Source: Bacteroidota bacterium (lineage in GTDB: Bacteria > Bacteroidota > Bacteroidia > Bacteroidales > FEN-979). From it: 64,000 bases of DNA. The position numbers were made by a program, and so were the translations under genes. Under the pieces are notes generated by a model that was not told the origin of the DNA, did no database searches, and saw only the letters and a list, made by a program, of their open reading frames with translations. Numbering within the stretch: the stretch's first letter is position 1; each line of letters begins with the position of its first letter. Where the stretch lies: contig JAPLDL010000011.1 of NCBI GenBank assembly GCA_026391735.1, forward strand, positions 90,698 to 154,697. The letters run 5' to 3'. Below are positions 53,515-63,521 of this stretch, piece by piece.

Positions 53515-55404
53515 ATGAGAATACACGACGAGAACGAAAAATTCTTCAGCGAGTTTACACCCATACCCACCTCCGAATGGGAAAAGAAAATCATTGCCGA
53601 TCTTAAAGGAGCTGATTATAACAGGAAGCTGATCTGGAATACTGAGGAGGGATTTCAGGTAAGGCCCTATTACAGGGCAGCTGATCTGGAAGGTCTTGAA
53701 TACATTGAGAATTTAAAAACAGACCAGCCTCAGTGTTTTAATACAGGGGCAGCTAATGACTGGCTTATCCGGCAGAACATCCAAACTTCAGACCTTCAGG
53801 AAGCAAATCGAATGGCCCGGGAAGACGTGAAACGTGGAGCCGGGGCTCTTGGCCTGAATGCCAGGGAAATAACCACTCATAAGCAAATGTCAACCTTGCT
53901 TGAGGGAATCGATCTGGAAAAAACCTGGGTGTATTTTATCAGTTCAAAGTCGTATCCTCTCACGCTTGAACTTTTCTTCTATGAGATAAGCGGCAGAGGG
54001 TTGAATAATGAACTGATCAATGGCGGGATCAACTTCGACCCGATTTCGTATTTAATGCTTCACGGAGATTTTTATGTAAACTACAATAGCAACCTGGAAG
54101 AAAGTGAATATCTGCTCAATACAATCGGTAAACGCCTGCCGAAATACAGGTGTCTAAGTATTAACGGTCAGTTTTTTCAAAATTCAGGCTCGACCCTTAG
54201 CCAGGAGTTAGGTTTCAGCCTCGCTTTAGCGAACGAATATCTTGCCTCCCTTACAGCAAAAGGATTTACAATAGACTTTCTGGCTCCTAAGATGTTGTTT
54301 CATTTTGCCTGCGGTTCAAATTATTTTATGGAAATCGCGAAGTTGAGGGCCGCCAGGATTTTATGGGCTAAGATCATTGAGTGTTATAAACCAGGGAATC
54401 CTGATTCAATGAGAATGTTCATTCATGTATCCACGGCCTTGTGGAATAAAACCATTTACGACCCGTATGTGAACATGCTCAGAACGACCACCGAAGGGAT
54501 GTCGGCTGCTCTTGGACAAGCTGATTCTCTGGATATTGGTCCTTTTGATTCGGCATTCAGGCAGCCCGATGATTTCTCAAACAGAATATCCAGGAATCAG
54601 CAGCTTATCTTCAAAGAAGAATCTTACCTTAACAAAATCAATGATCCGGCTGCCGGAGCATATTACATTGAAACTCTCACCGACAACCTGGCCCGCCATG
54701 CCTGGGACCTTTTCAAGGAAGTCGAAGGAATGGGAGGAATGCTGGAAGCTGTCAAGGCTGGTTTTGTTCAGGACGAAATTGAAAAGAGCCGTGAACTGAA
54801 GGAATCAGATTTTTCCAGTCGCAAATCAGTCCTTATCGGGACAAACCAGTTCCCTGAACTCAAGGAAATGATGAGTGGAAAAGTACAAGACTTATCAGTC
54901 AATACGCAAGGCGGTGAAGGGACCTATAAAAAACTGCGTCCGCTCCGACTATCTTCCTCTTTTGAAGAGCTCAGACTTTCAACGGAGAAGTTTATAAGAA
55001 ATGGTAACGCCAGGCCTGAAGTGTTTCTGTTCACTTATGGGAACCTGGCAATGATGAGGGCAAGAGCCGGTTTTGCAACAAATTTCTTTGGATGTGCAGG
55101 CTTGTCGGTTACAGATAACCTCGGTTTCGATACAATAGAGGAAGGCATTGAGTCAGCGATTCTGAAAAAACCAGAGATATTGGTGTTTTGCAGTTCTGAT
55201 GAAGAATACGTTGAACTTGTTGCAAAAGCAGCTCCTGTATTGAAATCTGCCTTGCCGGGGCTTCTGGTAATCGTAGCAGGGTACCCAAAAGATTCAATTG
55301 ATCTGTTGAAGATGGCCGGAGTGGATGATTTTATACATATGCGCAGCAACCTGCTTGACAGCCTGAGAAAGTTTTGCAAACAAATTGGTATTCCCTTAAC
55401 ATAA
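53515..55404 (+). CDS. mutA: Methylmalonyl-CoA mutase small subunit
   Basis: 629 residues. A TIM-barrel mutase domain (FFSEFTPIPTSEWEKKIIADLKG start, then the FHFACGSNYFMEIAKLRAAR block) is followed by a degenerate cobalamin-type domain. The B12 motif DxHxxG is missing there, as expected for the non-catalytic small subunit. With MutB it interconverts succinyl-CoA and (R)-methylmalonyl-CoA in propionate formation or use. The partner gene starts 3.7 kb downstream instead of next door. Confidence 0.96.
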   Translation: MRIHDENEKFFSEFTPIPTSEWEKKIIADLKGADYNRKLIWNTEEGFQVRPYYRAADLEGLEYIENLKTDQPQCFNTGAANDWLIRQNIQTSDLQEANRMAREDVKRGAGALGLNAREITTHKQMSTLLEGIDLEKTWVYFISSKSYPLTLELFFYEISGRGLNNELINGGINFDPISYLMLHGDFYVNYNSNLEESEYLLNTIGKRLPKYRCLSINGQFFQNSGSTLSQELGFSLALANEYLASLTAKGFTIDFLAPKMLFHFACGSNYFMEIAKLRAARILWAKIIECYKPGNPDSMRMFIHVSTALWNKTIYDPYVNMLRTTTEGMSAALGQADSLDIGPFDSAFRQPDDFSNRISRNQQLIFKEESYLNKINDPAAGAYYIETLTDNLARHAWDLFKEVEGMGGMLEAVKAGFVQDEIEKSRELKESDFSSRKSVLIGTNQFPELKEMMSGKVQDLSVNTQGGEGTYKKLRPLRLSSSFEELRLSTEKFIRNGNARPEVFLFTYGNLAMMRARAGFATNFFGCAGLSVTDNLGFDTIEEGIESAILKKPEILVFCSSDEEYVELVAKAAPVLKSALPGLLVIVAGYPKDSIDLLKMAGVDDFIHMRSNLLDSLRKFCKQIGIPLT

Positions 55405-55427
55405 ACACTAATTAATTATCTGAATTT

Positions 55428-55847
55428 ATGGATCCGAACCAGACAATGAGCGGGAGCAACCCAAGACAGGAGAAGAAACTGGCGATTCTTGTTGTAGAAG
55501 ATAATGCAATAAACCTGAGGCTTATTACCGCTGCTCTGAGGAGAGCCGGCCACAGTGTTGATACAGCAACCGATGGTCAGATTGCATTGGATAAATTCAA
55601 GATAAATACCTATGACGCTATTTTGATGGATATCATGATGCCGGTTATGGACGGGCTCACCGCAACAAGGGAAATAAGAAAAGAAGAATCGGCCAGAGGT
55701 TTAGCACAGGGTGAGCGGGTGAAGATCATTGCAATTACCGCCAATGCGTTTGAGGATGACCGGAATAAATTTTTCGAGAGTGGAATGGATTTTTATATGA
55801 ATAAACCAATTGAGATCGAGGAGTTGAACAGGATACTTCAGTTATAA
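55428..55847 (+). CDS. Single-domain response regulator
   Basis: 139 residues: a short N-terminal tail, then one receiver domain with the acidic pair in LVVEDN, phospho-acceptor Asp68 in ILMDIMMPVMDG, threonine in IAITANAFEDD and lysine in YMNKPI. There is no output domain, so it probably acts in a phosphorelay with the hybrid kinase 28 bases downstream. It starts 23 bases after mutA and is probably co-transcribed with it. Confidence 0.93.
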   Translation: MDPNQTMSGSNPRQEKKLAILVVEDNAINLRLITAALRRAGHSVDTATDGQIALDKFKINTYDAILMDIMMPVMDGLTATREIRKEESARGLAQGERVKIIAITANAFEDDRNKFFESGMDFYMNKPIEIEELNRILQL

Positions 55848-55875
55848 CATGAATTTTCCCGGGAAGGGGGTTTGA

Positions 55876-58233
55876 GTGAACAGAAATTATTTATTAAAGG
55901 TTATTATAATTCCATCGGCAGTCTACTTTATCATGGTAGCGCTTTACATTGTGTTTACCAGTTATTCTGAGCGGAACAGGATCATTAAGGAAGTAGACCA
56001 CAGGCTGGTCATTGCAGCCTCAAATATCCAAAAGGTTCTGGACCCCACTTTCTTTGACAGGGCGACTGATTCAGGAAAGATCAGTGCCGAAGAACATCTC
56101 AGGAATATACTGGAACTTTCAAAGAATACCAAAACATCTGGACTGACTTATCTGTATGCAACGGTAATCAGAGATGGCAAGGTATATTTCATTGCTTCCA
56201 GTGCCAAGGATGAAGAGTTTGTGAAACATAAGCTTCCGACATACTGGCAGACGTACCCGGAGGCTACGCCTGAGTTTATTCAGACAATAAATTCAGGAGA
56301 GCCAACATTTGAGACCTCCGAAGATCGTTGGGGAAAGTTTGAAAGTGCCATCGTTTCGCAGTCTTCACCGGGAGGTAACCGCTATCTTGTAGGTGCCGAC
56401 ATGGATATCACCTATATTAACGAGCATATTCTTGCGCGCATTCCTTATATCATTATGCATGCTTTCTTCTTTCTGATAATCGTTTTCCCTTTTTTCTATT
56501 TTCTTACAAAATATTATAGAAAAAATACAGTAGTGCTTGAAGCTGAAATCCAGGAAAGAAGACATGCCGAAAAGCAGCTTGAGGACTATAAAGCACATCT
56601 TGAAGAGATCGTACAATCAAGGACCGAACAGCTTCAGCAGGAAGTGAGGGAAAGAAAGATCATGTCGGAGGAGTTGCAGTCTGCCAAAGAACTTGCTGTT
56701 AAAGAGAGCCGCGCTAAATCCATATTCCTTGCTAATATGAGCCATGAGATCAGGACTCCGATGAATGGCGTGATCGGCATGACGAATATTTTGAAGGAAA
56801 CCGACCTTACTGATGAGCAGAAAGAATATCTTGAAATCATTGAGATATCAGGGAACAATCTTTTGTCGATTATAAATGACATCCTGGATTTTTCCAAGAT
56901 CGAGGCCGGCCAGGTTGAGTTGGAGAATATCGGGTTCAACCTCAGGCATAATCTGGAGGAAGTAGTCAAAATGCTCCATGTGAGAGCAGAAGGAAAGGGG
57001 CTGAAGCTTTTTCTCACAATTTCATCCGACCTGCCTGACCTTATAAAAGGAGATCCGGTAAGGTTAAAGCAGATTGTGATGAACCTGGCTAACAATGCGA
57101 TTAAGTTCACTACTGAAGGAAGCATCAGCATCGTGATTGAAACAGCATGGCAGAATGAGGTCCAGTTAATGGTAAAATGCCGGGTAATTGACACCGGCCT
57201 CGGGATATCGGAGAAAGGGAGGGAAAAACTTTTCAAAGAATTTTCTCAAACCGATGTGTCAACAACCAGGAAATATGGCGGCACGGGACTTGGGTTGAAA
57301 ATAGCCTATGATCTTGTTAGGCTAATGGGGGGCGAGATAGGTGTTGAAAGCGAAGAAGGGAAGGGATCTACTTTCTGGTTTACTGCAGTATTCGGCAAAA
57401 TGCTTAAAGCCGAACTCGAAAAGCTGGAACAGGAAAAGCAGAAGGACGATGTGAAGAACATTCCTATCCTTCTGGTGGAGGACAATTATATCAGCCAGAG
57501 GGTAGCGCGCACTTCTCTGGAAAAAGACGGGTTTAACAACCTGGAAATAGCCGAGAATGGCAGGGTGGCTTTAAGGTTGTTTGAAAAGAAGGAGTATGAG
57601 ATCATCCTGATGGATATCAGGATGCCTGTAATGGATGGCCTGGAGGCAACGGAAAAGATACGCGAAATGGAACGAGGCTTGCCCCAGAGGAGGCCTTCTT
57701 ATATCGTTGCGTTTACAGCCTATGCCGTCGAGGGCGACAAGGAACGCTTCCTGGAAGCTGGAATGGATGACTATGTTGCAAAACCCTTCCAGCCGGAGGA
57801 ATTGGTCAGAATTATTACAAAATATGCCGGGAAGAGAGAATACCGTAAGCAAAAGGCATTGAATATCCTGCTGGCCGAAGATAATAAGATCAACCAGAAA
57901 GTTGCCATCAAGACCCTTGAAAGTTTCGGGCATAAAGTTGATCTGGCTGAAACAGGTATCCAGGCCCTTGATAAATTCAAAGCCGGGGAATATGATATTA
58001 TCCTTATGGATGTGGAAATGCCCGAGATGGATGGTATTGAGGCAACCAGGATTATACGGAAGATGGAGAGGGAGGAGATCCTGGTCGGAGTGCCGAAGAA
58101 AAGGATTAAAATAGTTGCACTCACAGCATCAACAACAAAAGAGGACAGGGAAAAATGTATTGCTTCAGGCATGGATGATTATATCAGCAAACCTTTCCGC
58201 CAGTCGGAACTTGTACGTGCATTAAGCGTTTAA
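55876..58233 (+). CDS. Membrane hybrid sensor histidine kinase with two receiver domains
   Basis: 785 residues, GTG start behind a GGGAAGGGGG purine run. Two transmembrane helices (about 7-28 and 190-212) flank a periplasmic sensor domain of about 160 residues with a Cache-like look. Then come a coiled coil, HisKA with His290 in ANMSHEIRTPMNG, and a HATPase with NLANNAIKFT and KYGGTGLGL. Two receivers follow, about 526-650 (LMDIRMPVMDG) and 658-785 (LMDVEMPEMDG). Lacking an Hpt domain, it would need a separate phosphotransfer protein or act through the small regulator upstream. Confidence 0.95.
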   Translation: MNRNYLLKVIIIPSAVYFIMVALYIVFTSYSERNRIIKEVDHRLVIAASNIQKVLDPTFFDRATDSGKISAEEHLRNILELSKNTKTSGLTYLYATVIRDGKVYFIASSAKDEEFVKHKLPTYWQTYPEATPEFIQTINSGEPTFETSEDRWGKFESAIVSQSSPGGNRYLVGADMDITYINEHILARIPYIIMHAFFFLIIVFPFFYFLTKYYRKNTVVLEAEIQERRHAEKQLEDYKAHLEEIVQSRTEQLQQEVRERKIMSEELQSAKELAVKESRAKSIFLANMSHEIRTPMNGVIGMTNILKETDLTDEQKEYLEIIEISGNNLLSIINDILDFSKIEAGQVELENIGFNLRHNLEEVVKMLHVRAEGKGLKLFLTISSDLPDLIKGDPVRLKQIVMNLANNAIKFTTEGSISIVIETAWQNEVQLMVKCRVIDTGLGISEKGREKLFKEFSQTDVSTTRKYGGTGLGLKIAYDLVRLMGGEIGVESEEGKGSTFWFTAVFGKMLKAELEKLEQEKQKDDVKNIPILLVEDNYISQRVARTSLEKDGFNNLEIAENGRVALRLFEKKEYEIILMDIRMPVMDGLEATEKIREMERGLPQRRPSYIVAFTAYAVEGDKERFLEAGMDDYVAKPFQPEELVRIITKYAGKREYRKQKALNILLAEDNKINQKVAIKTLESFGHKVDLAETGIQALDKFKAGEYDIILMDVEMPEMDGIEATRIIRKMEREEILVGVPKKRIKIVALTASTTKEDREKCIASGMDDYISKPFRQSELVRALSV

Positions 58234-58242
58234 AACTATCAT

Positions 58243-59076
58243 ATGAAGAAGTTATACTTGTCATTCCTCTTTATTTTATTCTCGTTAACCTGCCTTTATG
58301 CCCAGGATGAACAGGCGCTCAAAGAGGCCGAAGAAGCTACAAACGATAAATCAGCCACCCTGAATTTTGGTGCCGATGTCCTGAGCCGTTACATCTGGAG
58401 AGGGTTTGATTTCGGGAATTCCCCGGCCATTCAGCCAACTATTTATTTCAGCTGGAGAGGCCTGAATCTTGGTGCATGGGGGTCTTATTCATTCGCACCA
58501 TACAGAGCCATGATCAATGACACAGTTTCGGTGAATATGGGAAACTATACCGAAATGGATTTGTATGTTTCTTATACTTTCAAATGGTTTACCCTGATGT
58601 TTTTTGATTATTTCGTACCGAACGGCCTGGATCCAAATTACACCGGGCTTCAGGAGTACCAGTATTTCAATTACGATAAGAAGACCACGGGGCATACATT
58701 TGAAGTCTCTCTCACTTTTGCCGGGCCTGATGCATTTCCTATAAAATTCTATGCAGGTACCCTTGTTTATGGTAATGATAAAGCCAAGGATTCTTTAGGA
58801 ATATACGGGGATGTGAATAAAAATAATTTCTCAACATATCTGGAATTGGCTTATCCCGTTTCCTTACGTAAGATTAAAATGGATTTGAACTTTTTTGCCG
58901 GGGGCACTCCTTTTGGAGGAAGCTGGTATGGCCCGAAAGCTGGATTTACAAACGTGGGGATGACAGCAAAAAAGATAATTCCTATAACCAAAAGCTATGG
59001 ATTACCCGTTCAGGCCTCACTAATAACCAATCCCGCGGCTCAAAAGATATTTCTGGTCTTTGGGATATCATTTTAA
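58243..59076 (+). CDS. Predicted outer-membrane beta-barrel protein, TorF-like
   Basis: 277 residues with a signal peptide ending at LYAQDE. The mature protein opens with NFGADVLSRYIWRGFDFGN, the opening typical of the TorF/Gcw_chp putative porins. Successive aromatic-rich strands follow, with a phenylalanine-terminated last strand (FLVFGISF). A pore for small solutes is likely; its placement beside the sensor kinase and mutase subunits makes a link with their ligand conceivable but unproven. Confidence 0.8.
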   Translation: MKKLYLSFLFILFSLTCLYAQDEQALKEAEEATNDKSATLNFGADVLSRYIWRGFDFGNSPAIQPTIYFSWRGLNLGAWGSYSFAPYRAMINDTVSVNMGNYTEMDLYVSYTFKWFTLMFFDYFVPNGLDPNYTGLQEYQYFNYDKKTTGHTFEVSLTFAGPDAFPIKFYAGTLVYGNDKAKDSLGIYGDVNKNNFSTYLELAYPVSLRKIKMDLNFFAGGTPFGGSWYGPKAGFTNVGMTAKKIIPITKSYGLPVQASLITNPAAQKIFLVFGISF

Positions 59077-59101
59077 AACTAAATAAACTACACGAACTAC
59101 G

Positions 59102-61252
59102 ATGAGAATTGATTTTAAGGACATTGACTTCAGAACAAGGCTGAATACCGCAGGAAATCAGGCTGAGAAAAGGGAACAAAGTCCAGATTCAGCATGGATG
59201 AGCGCGGAACAGATCCCGGTCAAGACCGATTACATAAGGGACGATCTCGAACATATGGAGCATCTGGATTATGCTGCGGGCCTTCCTCCTTTCCTGAGAG
59301 GACCTTATTCCACCATGTATGTTATGAGTCCGTGGACAATCAGGCAATATGCCGGTTTTTCCACTGCCGAGGAATCGAATGCTTTTTACAGGAGAAACCT
59401 GGCCGCAGGGCAAAAAGGGTTGTCGGTCGCTTTTGACCTGGCTACTCACCGAGGATATGACTCTGATCATCCAAGGGTAGTCGGGGATGTGGGTAAGGCC
59501 GGCGTTGCCATCGACAGCATTGAGGATATGAAGATCCTGTTTGACCAGATCCCGTTAGGTAAAATGTCTGTTTCCATGACCATGAACGGGGCCGTATTGC
59601 CTGTTCTGGCATTCTATATCATTGCTGCTGAAGAGCAGGGTGTTCCTTTGGCGGAGCTAAATGGCACGATTCAGAATGATATCCTTAAGGAGTTTATGGT
59701 CCGCAATACCTACATTTATCCGCCGACCCCTTCTATGAGGATCATTGCCGATATTTTTAAGTTCTCATCGGCGAACATGCCCAAATTCAATTCCATTTCC
59801 ATCAGCGGGTATCATATGCAGGAAGCAGGTGCGACCTGTGACATTGAGCTGGCATATACACTTGCCGACGGACTTGAATACCTGAGGACAGGAATCAATG
59901 CGGGGATGGATATCGATACGTTTGCGCCAAGGCTTTCGTTCTTCTGGGCAGCCGGAATGAACCATTTTATGGAAATTGCCAAAATGCGGGCTGGGAGAAT
60001 GTTATGGGCTAAACTTGTGAAGCAATTCAACCCGAAGAATCCCAAGTCAATGGCATTACGCACACATACCCAGACTTCTGGTTGGAGCCTTACCGAGCAG
60101 GATCCGTTCAATAATGTAGCCAGAACCTGTATTGAAGCCCTGGCAGCGGCTTTAGGTCATACCCAGTCATTGCATACCAATTCACTGGATGAAGCGATTG
60201 CCCTGCCTACCGATTTTTCGGCACGTATTGCGCGGAACACTCAGCTGTATATCCAGGAGGAGACCCAGGTATGCAGATCCTTAGACCCCTGGGCCGGATC
60301 ATTTTATGTGGAGTCTCTGACCAATGAAATTGCTCATAAAGCCTGGCATCTGATCTGTGAAGTCGAGGAATTGGGAGGTATGGCTAAAGCTATTGAGACT
60401 GGAATTCCAAAAATGAGGATCGAAGAGGCTTCTGCAAGAAAGCAGGCACGTATTGACGCAGGCAAGGATAAGATCATCGGGGTCAATATGAACCGCCTCG
60501 ACAAGGAAGATCCCATTGAGATCCTTGATATTGATAATTCGGCTGTAAGGGAATCCCAGATCAGGAGGCTTGATCAGCTGAAGGCATCGAGAAATAGCGA
60601 TGATGTTGAGAATGCTCTTGATGCACTTACAAGAAGCGCCGAAACCGGCGAAGGTAACTTACTGGCGCTGTCGGTGGATGCAGCCCGCAAGCGTGCGACA
60701 CTGGGAGAGATTTCATTTGCATTAGAAAAAGTTTTCGGGAGGTATAAAGCTGTGATCCGTAGTATTTCAGGAGTATATTCTTCGGAGTCGGGCGATAATG
60801 AGTCGTTCAGAAATGCCCGTGCCCTGGCCGATAAATTCGCCGAGCTGGAAGGCAGGCGGCCGAGGATCATGATTGCTAAAATGGGCCAGGACGGTCATGA
60901 CCGGGGGGCCAAAGTCGTTTCAACCGGTTATGCCGATATTGGCTTTGATGTTGATATCGGGCCCTTGTTCCAGACCCCGGCAGAAGCCGCAAAACAGGCC
61001 GTGGAAAATGATGTCCATATTCTTGGCGTTTCCAGCCTTGCCGCCGGGCATAAGACCCTTGTACCTCAGGTTATCCAGGAACTTTCAAAACTTGGACGTG
61101 AAGATATCCTGGTCATCGTAGGAGGAGTTATCCCGCCCCAGGATTATGAATTCTTATACAAGGCCGGAGCTGCCGCGATTTTCGGACCCGGAACCGTGAT
61201 CTCTGAAGCGGCTATCAGGCTGCTTGACATCCTGATAGAAAGCAGGAAATAA
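59102..61252 (+). CDS. mutB: Methylmalonyl-CoA mutase large (catalytic) subunit
   Basis: 716 residues, normal length. The mutase barrel carries [30 protein letters not shown] and the [18 protein letters not shown] signature. The C-terminal cobalamin domain is intact, with the lower-ligand histidine in [12 protein letters not shown]. It pairs with MutA. The stop is followed by an O-methyltransferase gene; no methylmalonyl-CoA epimerase or MeaB chaperone is nearby. Confidence 0.98.
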   Translation: MRIDFKDIDFRTRLNTAGNQAEKREQSPDSAWMSAEQIPVKTDYIRDDLEHMEHLDYAAGLPPFLRGPYSTMYVMSPWTIRQYAGFSTAEESNAFYRRNLAAGQKGLSVAFDLATHRGYDSDHPRVVGDVGKAGVAIDSIEDMKILFDQIPLGKMSVSMTMNGAVLPVLAFYIIAAEEQGVPLAELNGTIQNDILKEFMVRNTYIYPPTPSMRIIADIFKFSSANMPKFNSISISGYHMQEAGATCDIELAYTLADGLEYLRTGINAGMDIDTFAPRLSFFWAAGMNHFMEIAKMRAGRMLWAKLVKQFNPKNPKSMALRTHTQTSGWSLTEQDPFNNVARTCIEALAAALGHTQSLHTNSLDEAIALPTDFSARIARNTQLYIQEETQVCRSLDPWAGSFYVESLTNEIAHKAWHLICEVEELGGMAKAIETGIPKMRIEEASARKQARIDAGKDKIIGVNMNRLDKEDPIEILDIDNSAVRESQIRRLDQLKASRNSDDVENALDALTRSAETGEGNLLALSVDAARKRATLGEISFALEKVFGRYKAVIRSISGVYSSESGDNESFRNARALADKFAELEGRRPRIMIAKMGQDGHDRGAKVVSTGYADIGFDVDIGPLFQTPAEAAKQAVENDVHILGVSSLAAGHKTLVPQVIQELSKLGREDILVIVGGVIPPQDYEFLYKAGAAAIFGPGTVISEAAIRLLDILIESRK

Positions 61253-61263
61253 CTATCCGATTC

Positions 61264-61890
61264 ATGATACCCGAAGAAATTGAACGGTATTGCGAGCTCC
61301 ATTCAAGCCCTGAATCCCAATTCCTGGCCGACCTGAACCGAGAAACCCATCTTACTCAAGTCTATCCCCGTATGATATCGGGACCGATGCAGGGAACATT
61401 ACTTCGTTTAATCTGCAGCATGATTCGTCCGGCGAAGGTTCTTGAGATCGGGACCTTTACTGGCTATTCCACAATTAACTTTGCCCTGGGATCCGAAGCG
61501 GTTATTCATTCCATCGAAGTCAATCCGGAACTGGAAAATATCATCCGCAGGTACCTTAAAGAAGCAGCTATCGAAAACCGGGTCAGACTTCATTTTGGTG
61601 AAGCATTGAAGGTCATACCTGAATTACATGAAACCTGGGACCTGGTCTATATCGATGCGGATAAACCAAATTACCTCAATTATTATCAACTGGTCTTTCC
61701 CATGGTGCGTCAGGGGGGGTGGATCATTGCCGATAATGCCTTATGGGACGGGAAAGTCTTATCGGCAAACTCTGCAGATAAAGACACCCTGGGGATAATA
61801 TCATATAATGAGTTTGTTCAGAAGGACAAAAGGGTGGAGAACCTTCTTCTTCCTTTTCGAGACGGGTTGATGATCGCCCGAAAACTTTAA
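61264..61890 (+). CDS. SAM-dependent O-methyltransferase (family 3, COMT-like)
   Basis: 208 residues. VLEIGTFTGYSTINFALG is the SAM site and LVYIDADKPNYLNYY carries the metal and substrate aspartate, as in CCoAMT/COMT-type enzymes. The acceptor is not evident. It starts 11 bases after mutB, so it is co-transcribed. Its stop overlaps the stop of purE on the opposite strand by four bases. Confidence 0.92.
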   Translation: MIPEEIERYCELHSSPESQFLADLNRETHLTQVYPRMISGPMQGTLLRLICSMIRPAKVLEIGTFTGYSTINFALGSEAVIHSIEVNPELENIIRRYLKEAAIENRVRLHFGEALKVIPELHETWDLVYIDADKPNYLNYYQLVFPMVRQGGWIIADNALWDGKVLSANSADKDTLGIISYNEFVQKDKRVENLLLPFRDGLMIARKL

Positions 61891-62393
61891 CCGACCTTAA
61901 AATCATACTTTACCTGGGCCAGGTCTTCATTGGCCTTGACGATCTTCTTTTTAAGATCCTCTTTGAATTTCACGAGCTTCTGGTATAAGGCAGGGTCGGA
62001 CCCTGCAAGTATTTCCACGGCTAGAATTGCGGAATTCATCGAAGCGTTGATACCCACCGTTGCAACCGGGATCCCCGGAGGCATCTGAACAATGGCAAGG
62101 AGGGAGTCGAGGCCTTCAAGGGTAGCTTTTATTGGCACACCGATCACCGGCACCGAAGTCATCGAGGCGATCACACCCGGCAGATGAGCTGCCATCCCCG
62201 CCGCAGCAATAATAACCCGGATACCCCGCCCGTGGACGGCTTTTGCAAACTCTTCAACTTTTTCAGGAGTGCGGTGAGCCGATAAAGCGTTTATCTCGAA
62301 GGGCACCTGCATATCGTCAAGGAACCTGGCTGCTGCTTCCATCACAGGAAGATCGGAAGTGCTTCCCATGATAATACTTACCATTGCTTGCAT
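61887..62393 (-). CDS. purE: N5-carboxyaminoimidazole ribonucleotide mutase
   Basis: 168 residues, class I PurE of purine synthesis. The start has VSIIMGSTSDLPVMEAAA, then NALSAHRTPEKVEEFA and IAAAGMAAHLPGVIAS, all active-site segments. An ATG at 62384 is an alternative start that would leave a more normal leader behind the predicted promoter. PurK is not in the window. Confidence 0.96.
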   Translation of the reverse strand: MQAMVSIIMGSTSDLPVMEAAARFLDDMQVPFEINALSAHRTPEKVEEFAKAVHGRGIRVIIAAAGMAAHLPGVIASMTSVPVIGVPIKATLEGLDSLLAIVQMPPGIPVATVGINASMNSAILAVEILAGSDPALYQKLVKFKEDLKKKIVKANEDLAQVKYDFKVG

Positions 62394-62410
62394 AATTTTT
62401 CGTTTTTTTG

Positions 62411-62418
62411 CAAAAGTA
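62411..62418 (-). promoter_or_regulatory. Bacteroidota -7 promoter element before purE
   Basis: The minus strand reads TACTTTTGC, an exact TAnnTTTGC match. The leader would be about 11 nt to the ATG at 62393, or 20 nt to the ATG at 62384. Confidence 0.5.
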
Positions 62419-62452
62419 GCCAGAAAAACAGATTTCCTTTAAATAAAAAACT

Positions 62453-62923
62453 ATGAAAAAACACATGACTCTTATCACACTCACCCTGATCCTGGGACTT
62501 GGGATGAATGGGTTTGCCGCTCCGATCAACGATTTTGCTTCACTCATGAATGCCCTCAGGAACGGCGAAACGGTAAAAATCGTGATGATGTATGCAAGAT
62601 GCAAATTCATTTCCGATGGGGTTGAACAGGAAAAATCACCCGATGCCACGGGCGGGATGGCAATAGAAGCCTGGGAATATTTTGAAACTGGAGCGGTTCA
62701 TAATAAACAGCCTTTTGTCACATTTTCCGTCTCTTCACTGATCCAGAATCCCAAAGGCAAGGGTTATGTTTATGACTATGTTAAGGTGAGGATCAATGCC
62801 GACAATTCAGTTAAAATTCTGGCTCAGTATATCAATCCTAAAAATTATAAAACGTTGATGGATGAAACGTTCACCGGGATTATAAATGACGGAAAAAACG
62901 AAGGGGGAGTTTTTCTTTATTAA
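62453..62923 (+). CDS. Secreted protein, VirK-like
   Basis: 156 residues with a signal peptide ending at NGFAA. The mature part begins with a helix (DFASLMNALRNGETVKIVMMYARCKF) that resembles the start of VirK-family proteins, in which a basic pocket and one cysteine are conserved. The remainder is beta-rich. The family call is tentative and the function unknown. Its stop overlaps a TAnnTTTG element placed before hpt. Confidence 0.7.
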   Translation: MKKHMTLITLTLILGLGMNGFAAPINDFASLMNALRNGETVKIVMMYARCKFISDGVEQEKSPDATGGMAIEAWEYFETGAVHNKQPFVTFSVSSLIQNPKGKGYVYDYVKVRINADNSVKILAQYINPKNYKTLMDETFTGIINDGKNEGGVFLY

Positions 62924-62928
62924 CTTTG
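62921..62928 (+). promoter_or_regulatory. TAnnTTTG element abutting the hpt start
   Basis: TAACTTTGC is an exact match, but it ends five bases before the hpt ATG at 62933. It would give a leaderless hpt message if active. Confidence 0.3.
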
Positions 62929-62932
62929 CTCA

Positions 62933-63496
62933 ATGCTTGAGTTATATGACAACCCTTCCCGGATCAGGGTCAGGGATAAATTTTTCAGGCTTTACCTGTC
63001 ACGGGATCAGATCGATGAAATAGTAAGCGGGATAGCCGGCCGCATTGACCATGATTATTCCGGAAAGACCCCGCTCTTCCTGGGAATTCTCAACGGGGCG
63101 TTTATTTTTGCTTCGGATCTCCTTAGGAAATTGCAGGTCCAAAGCGAAATTTCTTTTGTGAAATATTCTTCGTACCATGGGATGGCAAGTGCTGAAACGG
63201 TGAACCGCCTCATCGGTCTTAACGAGAAAGTAAATGGTCGCGACGTGATTATTCTGGAGGATATCGTGGATACAGGGTTAACGATGGCAAAGCTGCTCGA
63301 AGACCTGAAGGAATATAGCCCGACAAGTGTAAAGATTGCCTGTTTTTGCTTTAAAAAGGCAGCGTTCAGGGAAAATTTCAGTATTGATTACTGCGGATTA
63401 GAGATCCCTAAGCTCTTTGTTGTGGGTTATGGCCTTGACTATAACGGAGCGGGCCGGAATTTTCCTGATATTTACCAGTTGGATGAAACTGTTTGA
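62933..63496 (+). CDS. hpt: Hypoxanthine phosphoribosyltransferase
   Basis: 187 residues. The PRPP-binding motif VIILEDIVDTGLTM is intact, with the earlier LFLGILNGAFIFASDLLR and FVKYSSYHG segments. It converts hypoxanthine (and guanine) to IMP (and GMP). Together with ade at 38227 it gives an adenine salvage route. It is followed after 25 bases by adk; hpt-adk is a familiar pair in Bacteroidota. Confidence 0.96.
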   Translation: MLELYDNPSRIRVRDKFFRLYLSRDQIDEIVSGIAGRIDHDYSGKTPLFLGILNGAFIFASDLLRKLQVQSEISFVKYSSYHGMASAETVNRLIGLNEKVNGRDVIILEDIVDTGLTMAKLLEDLKEYSPTSVKIACFCFKKAAFRENFSIDYCGLEIPKLFVVGYGLDYNGAGRNFPDIYQLDETV

Positions 63497-63521
63497 TTAA
63501 CTTATATAACTCAAAGGAAAA

